Below are positions 8,921-16,328 of a DNA stretch of 64,000 bases, piece after piece. Location of the stretch: IMG/VR virus record IMGVR_UViG_3300027736_000027, positions 1 to 64,000 of that record; one strand, written 5' to 3'. Made by a program: the position numbers and the translations under genes. The notes under the pieces are model-generated. The model saw only the letters and a list, made by a program, of their open reading frames with translations. It was not told where the DNA came from and did not search any database. The stretch comes from a virus. Every line of letters starts with the position of its first letter. Position 1 is the stretch's first letter.

Positions 8921-9973
8921 TTATTTATAAATTTTGGCTCCAACCTTTAGGTCCTCGGGTAACTCGGCTAAGCTTGGACACGATCGTATGTATAGACTTG
9001 CAGAAACCTCTAGACCAGCAGGTAAACTCTTTAGTGAGGTACAGCAGTCGAGGTCTAAGTTGCCGTCGACCTTGAATCCAACCGGCAAACTTTCTAGGGC
9101 CGTACAGCCTTCTAAGTAGACTCCGCTTTCGACCTTTAAGTCAGCCGGTAAACTCTTTATACCGGTACAGCCTTCCATGTCAAGTTGACCGCCAACCACT
9201 AGGCCAGCAGGTAGACTCTCCAAGCCCGTACACCTTTTTATGTCTAGACCTCCGCCAATCTTTAAGCCATCAGGTAAACTCCTTAAGCCCGTACAGCCCC
9301 TTAAGTCTAATTCTCCCAGCACCTCTAAATCTGCCGGTATACTCTCTAAGCTCGTACAGCCATTTAGCTCTAATCGGCCATTGATCTTTAAGCCAGCAGG
9401 TAAACTCTTTAGTAGAGTACAGTAGTCTAGGATTAGGCTGCCAACCCCGTTATATTTAATAATACGCTGTTCAGCATCTCTAAGGATCTTTAGCTCGGCT
9501 AATTCCTGGCTTGACACAACTCCTATTTGGTGCAGCTCCTGAGCACTGGCAAGATCCTCAACGGATACTGTGTTCCAATTTTCATATAGTTTCGGCCCGC
9601 CTATTATTCGGCCGGCTACCTTTAGGTCTTGAGGTAAACTCTTTAAACCAGTACAGCCGTATAAGTATAGGTCACCGCCAACCTCTAGGCCAGCCGGTAA
9701 ACTCTTTAAACCCGTACAGGCAGTTAAGCCTAAATTTGCTCCAACTTTTAGGCCCTGAGGTAAACCAGTTAACAGAATAGTGTAACTTAAGTTTAGGTCC
9801 CCAACTCCTTTATAGTCGAGTATCCGTTTTGAACTGATTTTTAAATCATTTAGATCGGCTAATTCCTGATCAGAAATAACCCCTATCTTGTGCAGTTTCC
9901 TAGTCTCAGCAAAGTCCTTATCAGATAGAGGGTTCCAGTCCTCAAATTTTTCGAATAGTTTAATATACTTCAT
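8921..9973 (-). CDS. Double LRR protein: in-frame fusion of two family members (350 aa)
   Basis: Residues 1-14 are the leader MKYIKLFEKFEDWN; three LRR units follow (to about residue 122). Then, at about residues 125-133, a second partial leader (KLYENWNTV) occurs in mid-protein, followed by a second helical module (ASAQELHQIGVVSSQEL) and eight more LRR units ending ELPEDLKVGAKIYK. This is what one would get if the stop codon, the short spacer and the next start were lost, joining two adjacent family genes; the junction near 9590-9600 is a short GC-rich stretch encoding GGP. Confidence 0.85.
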   Translation of the reverse strand: MKYIKLFEKFEDWNPLSDKDFAETRKLHKIGVISDQELADLNDLKISSKRILDYKGVGDLNLSYTILLTGLPQGLKVGANLGLTACTGLKSLPAGLEVGGDLYLYGCTGLKSLPQDLKVAGRIIGGPKLYENWNTVSVEDLASAQELHQIGVVSSQELAELKILRDAEQRIIKYNGVGSLILDYCTLLKSLPAGLKINGRLELNGCTSLESIPADLEVLGELDLRGCTGLRSLPDGLKIGGGLDIKRCTGLESLPAGLVVGGQLDMEGCTGIKSLPADLKVESGVYLEGCTALESLPVGFKVDGNLDLDCCTSLKSLPAGLEVSASLYIRSCPSLAELPEDLKVGAKIYK

Positions 9974-9978
9974 ATCAT

Positions 9979-10725
9979 TTATCTATAAATTTGGCCGCCG
10001 ACCTTTAAGTCAGTCGGTAAACTCTCTAGGCGGGTACCACCCAAGAGTAAGTCTCTTTTAACCACTAGCCCAGCCGGCAAACTTGTTAAGCCGGTACAAC
10101 CATATAAGTCTAAGTTTCCGCCAACCTTTAGGCCAGCAGGTAAACTCCTTAAACCTGTGCAGTTTGCTAAGGTTAGGTTGCCAACCGCTATGTCAGCCGG
10201 TACACTCTCTAAGCGGGTACAGCCATCTAGGCTTAAGGTGTTGCCAACCTCTAGGCCAGCAGATAAATTCTTTAGGCTGGTACAGCCGTATAGGCTTAAG
10301 TTTCGGTCAACGATTAATCCAGTAGGTAAACTCTCTAGGGACGTACAGCCAATTAAGGTTAAGTCTCTGACCCTTAAGTTAGCCGGTATACTGGTTAGGG
10401 CCGTACAGCCACCTAATGCTAAGTATCCAATAACCTGTAGATCAGCAGGTAGACTCCTTAAGCCTGTACACTTATTTAGGTTTAACATGCCGTTAACCTT
10501 TAAGCCAGCCGGTAAACTCTTTAGTAGAGTACAGCTGTCTAGGTTTAGGTTGCCAACTCCAGGGTATTGAAGAATTTCCCGTTCAACATGCCTAAGTCTT
10601 CTGAGCTCGCTCAATTCCTTGTCGGACACAACTCCTATTTCATGAAGATCCTGAACATCTGAATAGGCCTCATCGGATACTGTTTTCCAGTCTTCAAATT
10701 TTTCATATAGTTTAATATACTTCAT
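9979..10725 (-). CDS. Leader-tagged cysteine-ladder LRR protein (248 aa)
   Basis: Leader MKYIKLYEKFEDW, helical module (SDVQDLHEIGVVSDKEL) and nine LRR units. Three units are one or two residues shorter than the 21-residue consensus (RVRDLTLIG, AVGNLTLAN, KRDLLLGGT), so the solenoid is less regular here. The N-terminus is nearly identical to those of the genes at 8921 and 10731, showing recent exchange or duplication of the 5' end. Part of the same minus-strand operon. Confidence 0.8.
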   Translation of the reverse strand: MKYIKLYEKFEDWKTVSDEAYSDVQDLHEIGVVSDKELSELRRLRHVEREILQYPGVGNLNLDSCTLLKSLPAGLKVNGMLNLNKCTGLRSLPADLQVIGYLALGGCTALTSIPANLRVRDLTLIGCTSLESLPTGLIVDRNLSLYGCTSLKNLSAGLEVGNTLSLDGCTRLESVPADIAVGNLTLANCTGLRSLPAGLKVGGNLDLYGCTGLTSLPAGLVVKRDLLLGGTRLESLPTDLKVGGQIYR

Positions 10726-10730
10726 ATACT

Positions 10731-11234
10731 TTATCTATAAATTCTACGGCCGACCTTTATGTCTTGAGGTAACTCGCCTAAGCTCGTACAGCGGAATAGG
10801 TTTAAGTCGCCGTCAACCACTAGCCCAGCCGGTAAACTTGTTAGCGAGGTACACCCGTTTAAGAATAGGTCTCTGCCAACGATTAAGCCCTGAGGTAGAC
10901 TCTTTAAGCGGGTACAGCCATATAGGCTTAAGCTGCCGCTAACAGTTAACTCATCAGGTAAACTCTCTAAGCTGTTACACCAATTTAGGTTTAAGTCTCC
11001 GCCAACCTCTAGGCCAGCCGGTAAACTTTTTAGCAGGGTGGAGTCAGCTAGGTCTAGGCTGCCAACTCCAGAGTAGTGCAGAATCGCTTGTTCAGCCCTC
11101 ATCAGTCTCTTTATCTCTCTAAATTCCTGATCTGAAACGACTCCTATTCCATGAAGCTCCTGAGCACTGGCAAGGTCCTCAACCGATACGGTTTTCCAGT
11201 CCTCAAATTTTTCATATAGTTTAATGTATTTCAT
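10731..11234 (-). CDS. Leader-tagged cysteine-ladder LRR protein, shortest member (167 aa)
   Basis: Leader MKYIKLYEKFEDWKTVSVEDL shares its first residues with the gene at 9979, while the stretch VSVEDLASAQELH is shared with the second half of the fusion at 8921, pointing to mosaic origin. Only five LRR units follow, ending ELPQDIKVGRRIYR. Same likely role as the paralogs: packaged binding protein with a solenoid of different length. Confidence 0.8.
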   Translation of the reverse strand: MKYIKLYEKFEDWKTVSVEDLASAQELHGIGVVSDQEFREIKRLMRAEQAILHYSGVGSLDLADSTLLKSLPAGLEVGGDLNLNWCNSLESLPDELTVSGSLSLYGCTRLKSLPQGLIVGRDLFLNGCTSLTSLPAGLVVDGDLNLFRCTSLGELPQDIKVGRRIYR

Positions 11235-11241
11235 TATCTTT

Positions 11242-11820
11242 CTATCTTAAAATTTGGCCGCCTACCCTTAGGTCTTGAGGTAACTCGGCTAGGGAGGTAC
11301 AGTCTCTTAAATTTAAGTCGCCCATAACCACTAGTCCAGCAGGTAAACTCGTTAGTGAGGTACAGCCGCCTAGCGATAAAAAGCCTAACACTTTTAACCC
11401 AGCCGGTAGACTCCTTAAGCCCGTACACCCGTTTGCATAAAAGTCTCCCATCACTTTGAATCCAGCAGGTAAACTCCTTAAGCCTGTGCAGTCAACAATA
11501 TTTAAACCTCCTCCAGGTTTTAAACCAGCAGGTAAACTCTCTAATCCAGTACAGCCGCTTAGAGTTAAGTAGCCAGTAACGGTTAAGTCGGCAGGTAAAT
11601 GTGTTAGACCCGTGCAGCCTCTTAAATTAGCGGACCCATTAACCTTTAATCCAGCGGGTAAACTCTTTAGCAGGGTACAGCCATCTAAGTTTAAGAAGCT
11701 CGACCCGAATTCAACACAGTTACGAAGTTGTTCCTCAGCCGCTTTTAGTTTTTTAAGCTCTGCACCTTCCACAGCTTCGGTAATTAAGTTAAATGAACGA
11801 TATGGGGTTAGGTACTTCAT
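11242..11820 (-). CDS. Leader-tagged cysteine-ladder LRR protein, variant N-terminus (192 aa)
   Basis: The N-terminus differs from the other LRR genes: MKYLTPYRSFNLITEA has I-T-E then A as the candidate cleavage site after residue 15, and the 40-residue helical module is replaced by a shorter helical stretch (GAELKKLKAAEEQL). Seven Cys-ladder LRR units follow, ending ELPQDLRVGGQILR. This is the first LRR gene of the run in transcription order. Confidence 0.8.
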   Translation of the reverse strand: MKYLTPYRSFNLITEAVEGAELKKLKAAEEQLRNCVEFGSSFLNLDGCTLLKSLPAGLKVNGSANLRGCTGLTHLPADLTVTGYLTLSGCTGLESLPAGLKPGGGLNIVDCTGLRSLPAGFKVMGDFYANGCTGLRSLPAGLKVLGFLSLGGCTSLTSLPAGLVVMGDLNLRDCTSLAELPQDLRVGGQILR

Positions 11821-11824
11821 GGTT

Positions 11825-12778
11825 TTAAAAAGAATAACTACGATTTACCATAACGTTTTCTTCAGCAACCGGATCATATATAGAAAATTCAATTTTACCA
11901 CCATGATAAAGTTGATAATCGACGTTATAAGTTGGATTAATTTCTTTTACTTTTATGTCTGCCACAAACGCAACATTATTTAAATACTCTCGAGGCTCTT
12001 CTTCAGGAATAAAAGAGTCTGCAGCCTGTGACCATGCATCGCTTAATATTTCGTCAAATGTATCTTCAGAAATATCAAGATTTTCTTTTAATAGCCTACG
12101 ATATCTGCGTGATACAGTTTCGGTTACTGAGTCTGTAAGTAATGGGCTGGTTGGGTCTACTATAAAATAAAAGCCGGCAGCCGCAAACTCGCCGCGGTTC
12201 ATTGGTATTTCGGTACCATCAATACTCGCTCCACCTGGAAATAGTGTAATTAGGCTAAGTGCCTTTTTGCCATTGGTTAGTGTACCTAGTTCAGCAGTAA
12301 TTAAATTTACTCGGCTGGTTGGTTTTCTTTTACCTGGGGCTATTTTAACAGCCTCTTTTCTTCCATCGGGCATTGTGTAATCCTGCATCATAGCTACTTC
12401 CTCTGGCCCGGCCTTTGCTACACCCATTTCTCCAACCTTACCGCCATTAGCGGCTAACCATTTTACTCGGCCACTGGCCTCTTCGGTTGGTGGAGTATTA
12501 AGTAATTTTTTAGCAACCTGTCTAAGGTCTACACCGGTTTTGAATAATGAACCTGGTTTTGCCCCATCTAAGTGTCTTTCCGCAATATGACCGGCTGTCT
12601 CTTCAGAAAAAAGTAGGACAAAATTATCTGCTTCAATTAGGTCTGACCCGGTTGCTTTTACTTTACCTTTTAAAAATTCATTTTTGTCTATTAGAGCCTG
12701 GATCTCTTGTGAAATATCTGCGGCTTCAGTATGTGATTCATTGATATATTGACTAAACAATTTAATATGTTTCGGCAT
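11825..12778 (-). CDS. Leader-tagged protein, possible BECR-type nuclease (317 aa)
   Basis: Leader MPKHIKLFSQYINES (I-N-E then S after residue 14). Residues 60-85 contain HIAERH (H64, R68, H69) followed by GSLF. An H-[ILV]-x-x-R-H motif near a strand-rich C-terminal region (NLITAELGTLTNGKKALSLITLFPGG) recalls phage-associated BECR-fold RNase toxins; the match is by eye and weak. The C-terminal 100 residues are acidic and unrecognised. It is the first gene transcribed into the LRR operon, starting next to the GC-rich array. If the reading is right this would be a packaged RNase effector. Confidence 0.6.
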   Translation of the reverse strand: MPKHIKLFSQYINESHTEAADISQEIQALIDKNEFLKGKVKATGSDLIEADNFVLLFSEETAGHIAERHLDGAKPGSLFKTGVDLRQVAKKLLNTPPTEEASGRVKWLAANGGKVGEMGVAKAGPEEVAMMQDYTMPDGRKEAVKIAPGKRKPTSRVNLITAELGTLTNGKKALSLITLFPGGASIDGTEIPMNRGEFAAAGFYFIVDPTSPLLTDSVTETVSRRYRRLLKENLDISEDTFDEILSDAWSQAADSFIPEEEPREYLNNVAFVADIKVKEINPTYNVDYQLYHGGKIEFSIYDPVAEENVMVNRSYSF

Positions 12779-13004
12779 GGGTTCTTATTTTTTTATTATT
12801 TATCTTCTTTATTGCCCAGGTTCTGGCTCTTTTTGTGCACATAAACACAGGTGCGCGCCTACCCTTACAATATAAAATATACCTAAACTATACACTATAC
12901 CAGGTCTACCTATCAGAAAAAAAAAAGAAATATACCAGGCTACCTAGCCAGGTACCAGACCCTCAACCCTATTCAAGATACCCGTCTACACTAGCCTGCA
13001 GACC
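12779..13004. other. Noncoding stretch between the tagged operon and the 58-bp array
   Basis: No credible gene. It begins AT-rich just upstream of the gene at 11825, where the promoter of the tagged operon should lie, and becomes CT- and GC-rich towards the array. Short runs such as CCAGG and TACC recur (for example 12931-12960), resembling degenerate versions of the array spacers. Confidence 0.5.
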
Positions 13005-13294
13005 GGGACTAGGGAGTACCTGGTACCTGTATAGAACAGACTCTAACCGGACCCGGCCCAGTGGGACTAGGGAGTCCCGGCCAGCCCGGACCAGCCGGCC
13101 CAGGAGCAATCTGCCCAGGTGGGACTAGGGAGTAAACCGGACCCTTGCCCCGGCCACCGGACCCCAACCTGACCAGGTGGGACTAGGGAGTACCCCGGCC
13201 GGGCTCTGTCCTGTGGGTACCAACCCGGCTTGCTCAAAGACTAGGGAGTACGGTGGCCCTCGACTCCGCGGCTCTACCGGATTCCCAGGGGTCT
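13005..13294 (+). repeat. Five-unit tandem array with exact 58-bp spacing, core GGGACTAGGGAGT
   Basis: The 10-mer ACTAGGGAGT starts at 13008, 13066, 13124, 13182 and 13240, so every step is exactly 58 bp. The first four copies are the 13-mer GGGACTAGGGAGT; the fifth is AAGACTAGGGAGT. Units 3 and 4 extend leftwards to CCAGGTGGGACTAGGGAGT. The 45 bp between cores are GC-rich and differ from unit to unit except for short shared ends. The array lies in the region leading into the recombinase gene at 13441. Candidate functions are an iteron-type binding array, a recombination or partition site, or an origin. Confidence 0.85.
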
Positions 13295-13440
13295 CGAGAG
13301 GGCCCGGCAGTTGGACACTAGTAGCAGGCTGCGGGACACGGGCAGGCCAGGCTTCCCGACAGGTAGCCGAGGCCCAGATAGATAAAACCATGGAAGAAGA
13401 AGAAATAGGGTCCCTGAAGCCTTTTCCGTCAGGGGAGTTG

Positions 13441-14025
13441 ATGTATAAGAAGGATGCAGCCAAGTTTGCTGGGGTCTCGTTGAAGACACTGGAGGGTTAT
13501 GTAGCTAAGGGTGTAATAAACAAGTGGAAGAATATTGTAAACGGCCGGACCTACTATGACAAGCAGGAGCTCTTGAAGATGATAGGCAGTCGCTTGCCGC
13601 AGAAGAGGCTCGTGATCGCCTACTGCCGGGCAGCACCGTTCCCGGATCGAGGAGCGGCCGGGGTTTCGGTACTGGCCAGGTTACAGGCACAGACGGACCG
13701 GGTACTCGGATATTGTACCGCAGCTGGGGTCCGGGTTGACGAGATAATCCAAGATACGGGTAAGGCTGGTAGCCTAGCTGGCCGATCAGGTCTCGATAGG
13801 CTCTTTGAGACCGTGCTTCGCAAGCAGGTAAGTATGGTTATAGTTGAGACTCCGGACCGGCTGGCCAGGTTTGCAGGTGCCGAGATTCTAGAGAGATTCC
13901 TGACCTGGCACGGTGTTGAACTGCATATAATACAGAAAGGATTACATCTAGAAGAGTACAGGGAAGAATTAAAAGAGGATCTATCTTATCTTATATTAGA
14001 GTCAAGAGCCCTGATTGGGGATTAA
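13441..14025 (+). CDS. IS607-type MerR-HTH / serine recombinase protein, probably catalytically impaired (194 aa)
   Basis: Residues 1-50 are a MerR-like helix-turn-helix (KKDAAKFAGVSLKTLEGYV, with NGRTYYDKQEL). Residues about 57-190 are the serine-recombinase catalytic fold (VIAYCRAA..., LARLQAQTDRVLGYC, a divergent match to LAGRSGLDRL, VIVETPDRLARF). The usual Y-x-R-V-S motif reads Y-C-R-A-A, so the nucleophilic serine appears replaced by alanine. Start 13441 was chosen because AGGGGAG lies just upstream; an in-frame ATG at 13390 is possible. The gene is markedly more GC-rich than the neighbourhood and is the only plus-strand gene in the first 32 kb. No partner TnpB is seen. It may bind the adjacent 58-bp array. 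Confidence 0.8.
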   Translation: MYKKDAAKFAGVSLKTLEGYVAKGVINKWKNIVNGRTYYDKQELLKMIGSRLPQKRLVIAYCRAAPFPDRGAAGVSVLARLQAQTDRVLGYCTAAGVRVDEIIQDTGKAGSLAGRSGLDRLFETVLRKQVSMVIVETPDRLARFAGAEILERFLTWHGVELHIIQKGLHLEEYREELKEDLSYLILESRALIGD

Positions 14026-14051
14026 CCGGATTTAGGAAATATTCTTTTTAT

Positions 14052-14504
14052 TTATAAAAATTTCAAACATTTAACTTTACCGTCAGTCGTTGTGTATATT
14101 ACAAAGTTTACACCATTACCATCATAAAATCCAATACTCGGACTTTCAGGATTATAATTATTATCAGCTGGAGTTTTCTTTATTTCCGTAAACATATTTT
14201 TTGCAGTCTCACTAATAATGTCACCCGCTACCATAAATTGTGAGTTAATTATACCTGGAACGCCAGTACAATCCCATACATAATTAACACCATTAAACGT
14301 ACCTCCAAAACTGGAGGCGTTATAGTTTCCCTTAAATTGTTCGGATGACATCATTGCAGGTGTTACATTTTTTATTCCCTCAGATGCAACTTTATTTATA
14401 ATAGGTTTTATATTTTGGTTTACGGCCTGGTCGGTTGGCTCCGCTGGCATGATAGCAGCTTCAAATCCTTCATTCACAAACTGTTCAAATAATTTTAATT
14501 TCAT
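14052..14504 (-). CDS. Leader-tagged hypothetical protein (150 aa)
   Basis: Leader MKLKLFEQFVNEG (V-N-E then G after residue 12). The rest is strand-rich with Gly/Asn turns (SSFGGTFNGVNYVWDCTG, GFYDGNGVNFVIYTTTDGKV) and has two isolated Cys, with no recognised family. It follows the metalloprotease gene 14526 by about 20 bp on the same strand and is convergent with the recombinase gene. Likely a packaged protein. Confidence 0.7.
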   Translation of the reverse strand: MKLKLFEQFVNEGFEAAIMPAEPTDQAVNQNIKPIINKVASEGIKNVTPAMMSSEQFKGNYNASSFGGTFNGVNYVWDCTGVPGIINSQFMVAGDIISETAKNMFTEIKKTPADNNYNPESPSIGFYDGNGVNFVIYTTTDGKVKCLKFL

Positions 14505-14525
14505 TTCTATATTTGTTTTTTTTAT

Positions 14526-14903
14526 TTATTTTTGGAAAATTTGTGGATTTAACCGGCCGTACTCTCTGAGTATTACGGCAGCCTGACTGTTAGCCTCGTT
14601 CTCAATTGTAGATCCATCTGCTCCATCCAGTGTCTGTCCACTGTCGCGCTGGGCATGGTGTACCAATTCATGAGCCAAGGTTCGGTACCAGTCTGCTGTT
14701 AAACGATCACCTCGCAAGACCCTGATCTCTCCGGTACGGGGATTAAATGCTCCCATTGACTTTACGGACTCGGCCTCGGCATGGTCATCAGTTACAATAA
14801 TAACTGGTTTAGATGTCCACTGTAGTTTACTCCAGCAAAATTGACAAAACTGTTCAACTTCTGTTGTTGCCTGCCACTCACTTGACTCCTTGATATATTT
14901 CAT
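14526..14903 (-). CDS. Leader-tagged zincin metalloprotease (125 aa)
   Basis: Contains H-E-L-V-H at residues 78-82 (TLAHELVHHAQ), the zinc-binding and catalytic motif of gluzincin-type peptidases, followed by ENEAN at 101-105 whose Glu is a good candidate third zinc ligand. The N-terminus MKYIKESSEW has I-K-E then S, fitting the leader family. At 125 residues it is a minimal catalytic domain. Inferred: a small protease carried in the virion and released into the host, or acting in head maturation. Substrate unknown. Confidence 0.8.
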   Translation of the reverse strand: MKYIKESSEWQATTEVEQFCQFCWSKLQWTSKPVIIVTDDHAEAESVKSMGAFNPRTGEIRVLRGDRLTADWYRTLAHELVHHAQRDSGQTLDGADGSTIENEANSQAAVILREYGRLNPQIFQK

Positions 14904-15164
14904 ATAGATTAAATATTTAGCGTGCCACCTGGCTGACGTCTGCTGTAACTTATTTATGTTATTTATATCCCATAAAAACCCGTTTTGTTTATAAATTCAC
15001 ATAGCGAACCTGGTCCGGAGTTCTCCCCAGCTCGAGCGGAGGTCCAGAACCCATGGGGGTCGGCACGGGCCCGGGGCTGCAAACTGTAGTCCACTAGCGG
15101 ATAGAGCCCAAAAAAGGGAACCATTACGGTTCCCTCTTCATTGCTAACCAATTAACCAATTAAC
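14904..15164. other. Noncoding stretch upstream of the metalloprotease gene
   Basis: No credible gene; a minus-strand frame inside it is GC-rich, has no leader and lies between a terminator and a promoter region. It holds the terminator of the gene at 15165 at its right end and a GC-rich segment (about 15005-15105) with short inverted stretches. I looked for a tRNA and could not close a cloverleaf. Confidence 0.5.
15110..15135 (-). terminator. Intrinsic terminator after the DUF932-like gene
   Basis: On the minus strand GGGAACC-GTAAT-GGTTCCC is followed by a run of six T. It lies about 30 bp downstream of the stop of the gene at 15165. Confidence 0.8.
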
Positions 15165-16280
15165 CTAGATAGCAGCTAAGCTTGCGTGTTCAAGGTCCCA
15201 GCTCTTTGCAAAAAGATTTCCACCTTCTACTTTAAACTTTTTAGGGGCTTGAAAATTAAATGTTGTTGCATGACTTCCAATCCATGTTAACTCGTTAACC
15301 AGATCCCAAACGCTTGAGTCAGTTTTGATAAACTTTTTCTGAGCATCGGTTAAGAACTGTGGATTGTGGCCATTTTTAAAAATTCGTTTTGATGTGATAT
15401 CAAACTCTGGAAAGAACTGTTGTTGAGCGGCTCTGATATAGTGCGACTCGACATTTACATCCTCATCATGAATTTGACCAATTACAGAGTTCATTACTCT
15501 TTCAAGTTCTCCATAGCTTGCCTTTGTTCGGATTGCGCCTTCAAGACGGGTTTCAAAAGTTCGTGGTACAAAACCGGCTTTAGACCAACCTGTCATACTC
15601 TCTAATAGTTTACGAAAGGCATCTTGACCTTGGCCAAATTCAAAAGCCGTATTTAAGTTACGGGCGACCGCACCATTTGCACAACTTAGTCTCAAGAAGA
15701 AGTCATCCACTCTGGAATTTGTTGCTGAATTTACCAGTGATACTCCAAATCTGAATACCTCGTCCTTACCGATTTTATCGAAACCTACTTGACTGCCATG
15801 GATAAGGTTTATACTTACACCTCCACCACTATTGTCAATTGACTCAACATGCATATCAGGTACTTCATTAAGAATAAGCCCAGCCGTATCGAATAGGGTT
15901 TCATTTGATAGTCTGTGATACTTATCAGCCTTTACAATATTGGTTACTTCTTTTGCATTACCATCACCGATTAACAAAAACTCTTTGTCACCGTCACGAG
16001 TCTCTGAATAAGACTTTACGGCCTGCAATAATTTTGTCTGTACTGAATGATCGGCATTCTTGTCCATTCGATTTAATAAACTTGTCTGTAAGTTTACAAC
16101 TTGGCCAAGTCTGTTAAAAAATTTGTTTGAGACTGGGATCTTTGAGTCCCCAATCAGGATATTACCTGTCTTTAAGGAGTTATCATCTATCTTGATATCA
16201 GATAACTTTACCTTTTTAATTAGTGGATCTTTTCCGCTACTGTCGGCTTTCGCCTTGTCAAATTGCTCTTGTGAAATCAT
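15165..16280 (-). CDS. DUF932-like phage/plasmid protein (371 aa)
   Basis: The central part (VFRFGVSLVNSATNSRVDDFFLRLSCANGAV, residues about 180-215) resembles the conserved core of DUF932 proteins found in phages and plasmids. The N-terminal 30 residues are Lys/Asp-rich. There is no leader and no catalytic motif. It is transcribed just after the RecA-like ATPase gene (about 48 bp gap), suggesting a link to DNA replication or recombination. The family assignment rests on pattern memory. Confidence 0.6.
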   Translation of the reverse strand: MISQEQFDKAKADSSGKDPLIKKVKLSDIKIDDNSLKTGNILIGDSKIPVSNKFFNRLGQVVNLQTSLLNRMDKNADHSVQTKLLQAVKSYSETRDGDKEFLLIGDGNAKEVTNIVKADKYHRLSNETLFDTAGLILNEVPDMHVESIDNSGGGVSINLIHGSQVGFDKIGKDEVFRFGVSLVNSATNSRVDDFFLRLSCANGAVARNLNTAFEFGQGQDAFRKLLESMTGWSKAGFVPRTFETRLEGAIRTKASYGELERVMNSVIGQIHDEDVNVESHYIRAAQQQFFPEFDITSKRIFKNGHNPQFLTDAQKKFIKTDSSVWDLVNELTWIGSHATTFNFQAPKKFKVEGGNLFAKSWDLEHASLAAI

Positions 16281-16328
16281 GGTTATCTTGGTTTTTTTGG
16301 TTTATATTAATATACTATTTAGTTAAAC

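Noticed and set aside
9240-10570. Plus-strand ORFs opposite the LRR genes
   Set aside because: Antisense of the repeated LRR coding sequence; the periodic pattern explains their length.
13005-13294. CRISPR array
   Set aside because: The repeat core is only 10-13 bp and not a typical CRISPR palindrome, the spacers share end sequences, and no cas genes are nearby.
13177-13440. Extended N-terminus for the recombinase gene
   Set aside because: The upstream frame crosses the array and reads as low-complexity Pro/Gly/Arg sequence; the SD-preceded ATG at 13441 is better.
15005-15105. tRNA gene
   Set aside because: GC-rich with short stems, but no acceptor, D, anticodon and T arms can be assembled into a cloverleaf.
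14963-15151. Minus-strand ORF of 62 codons
   Set aside because: It overlaps the terminator of the gene at 15165 and has no coding character.
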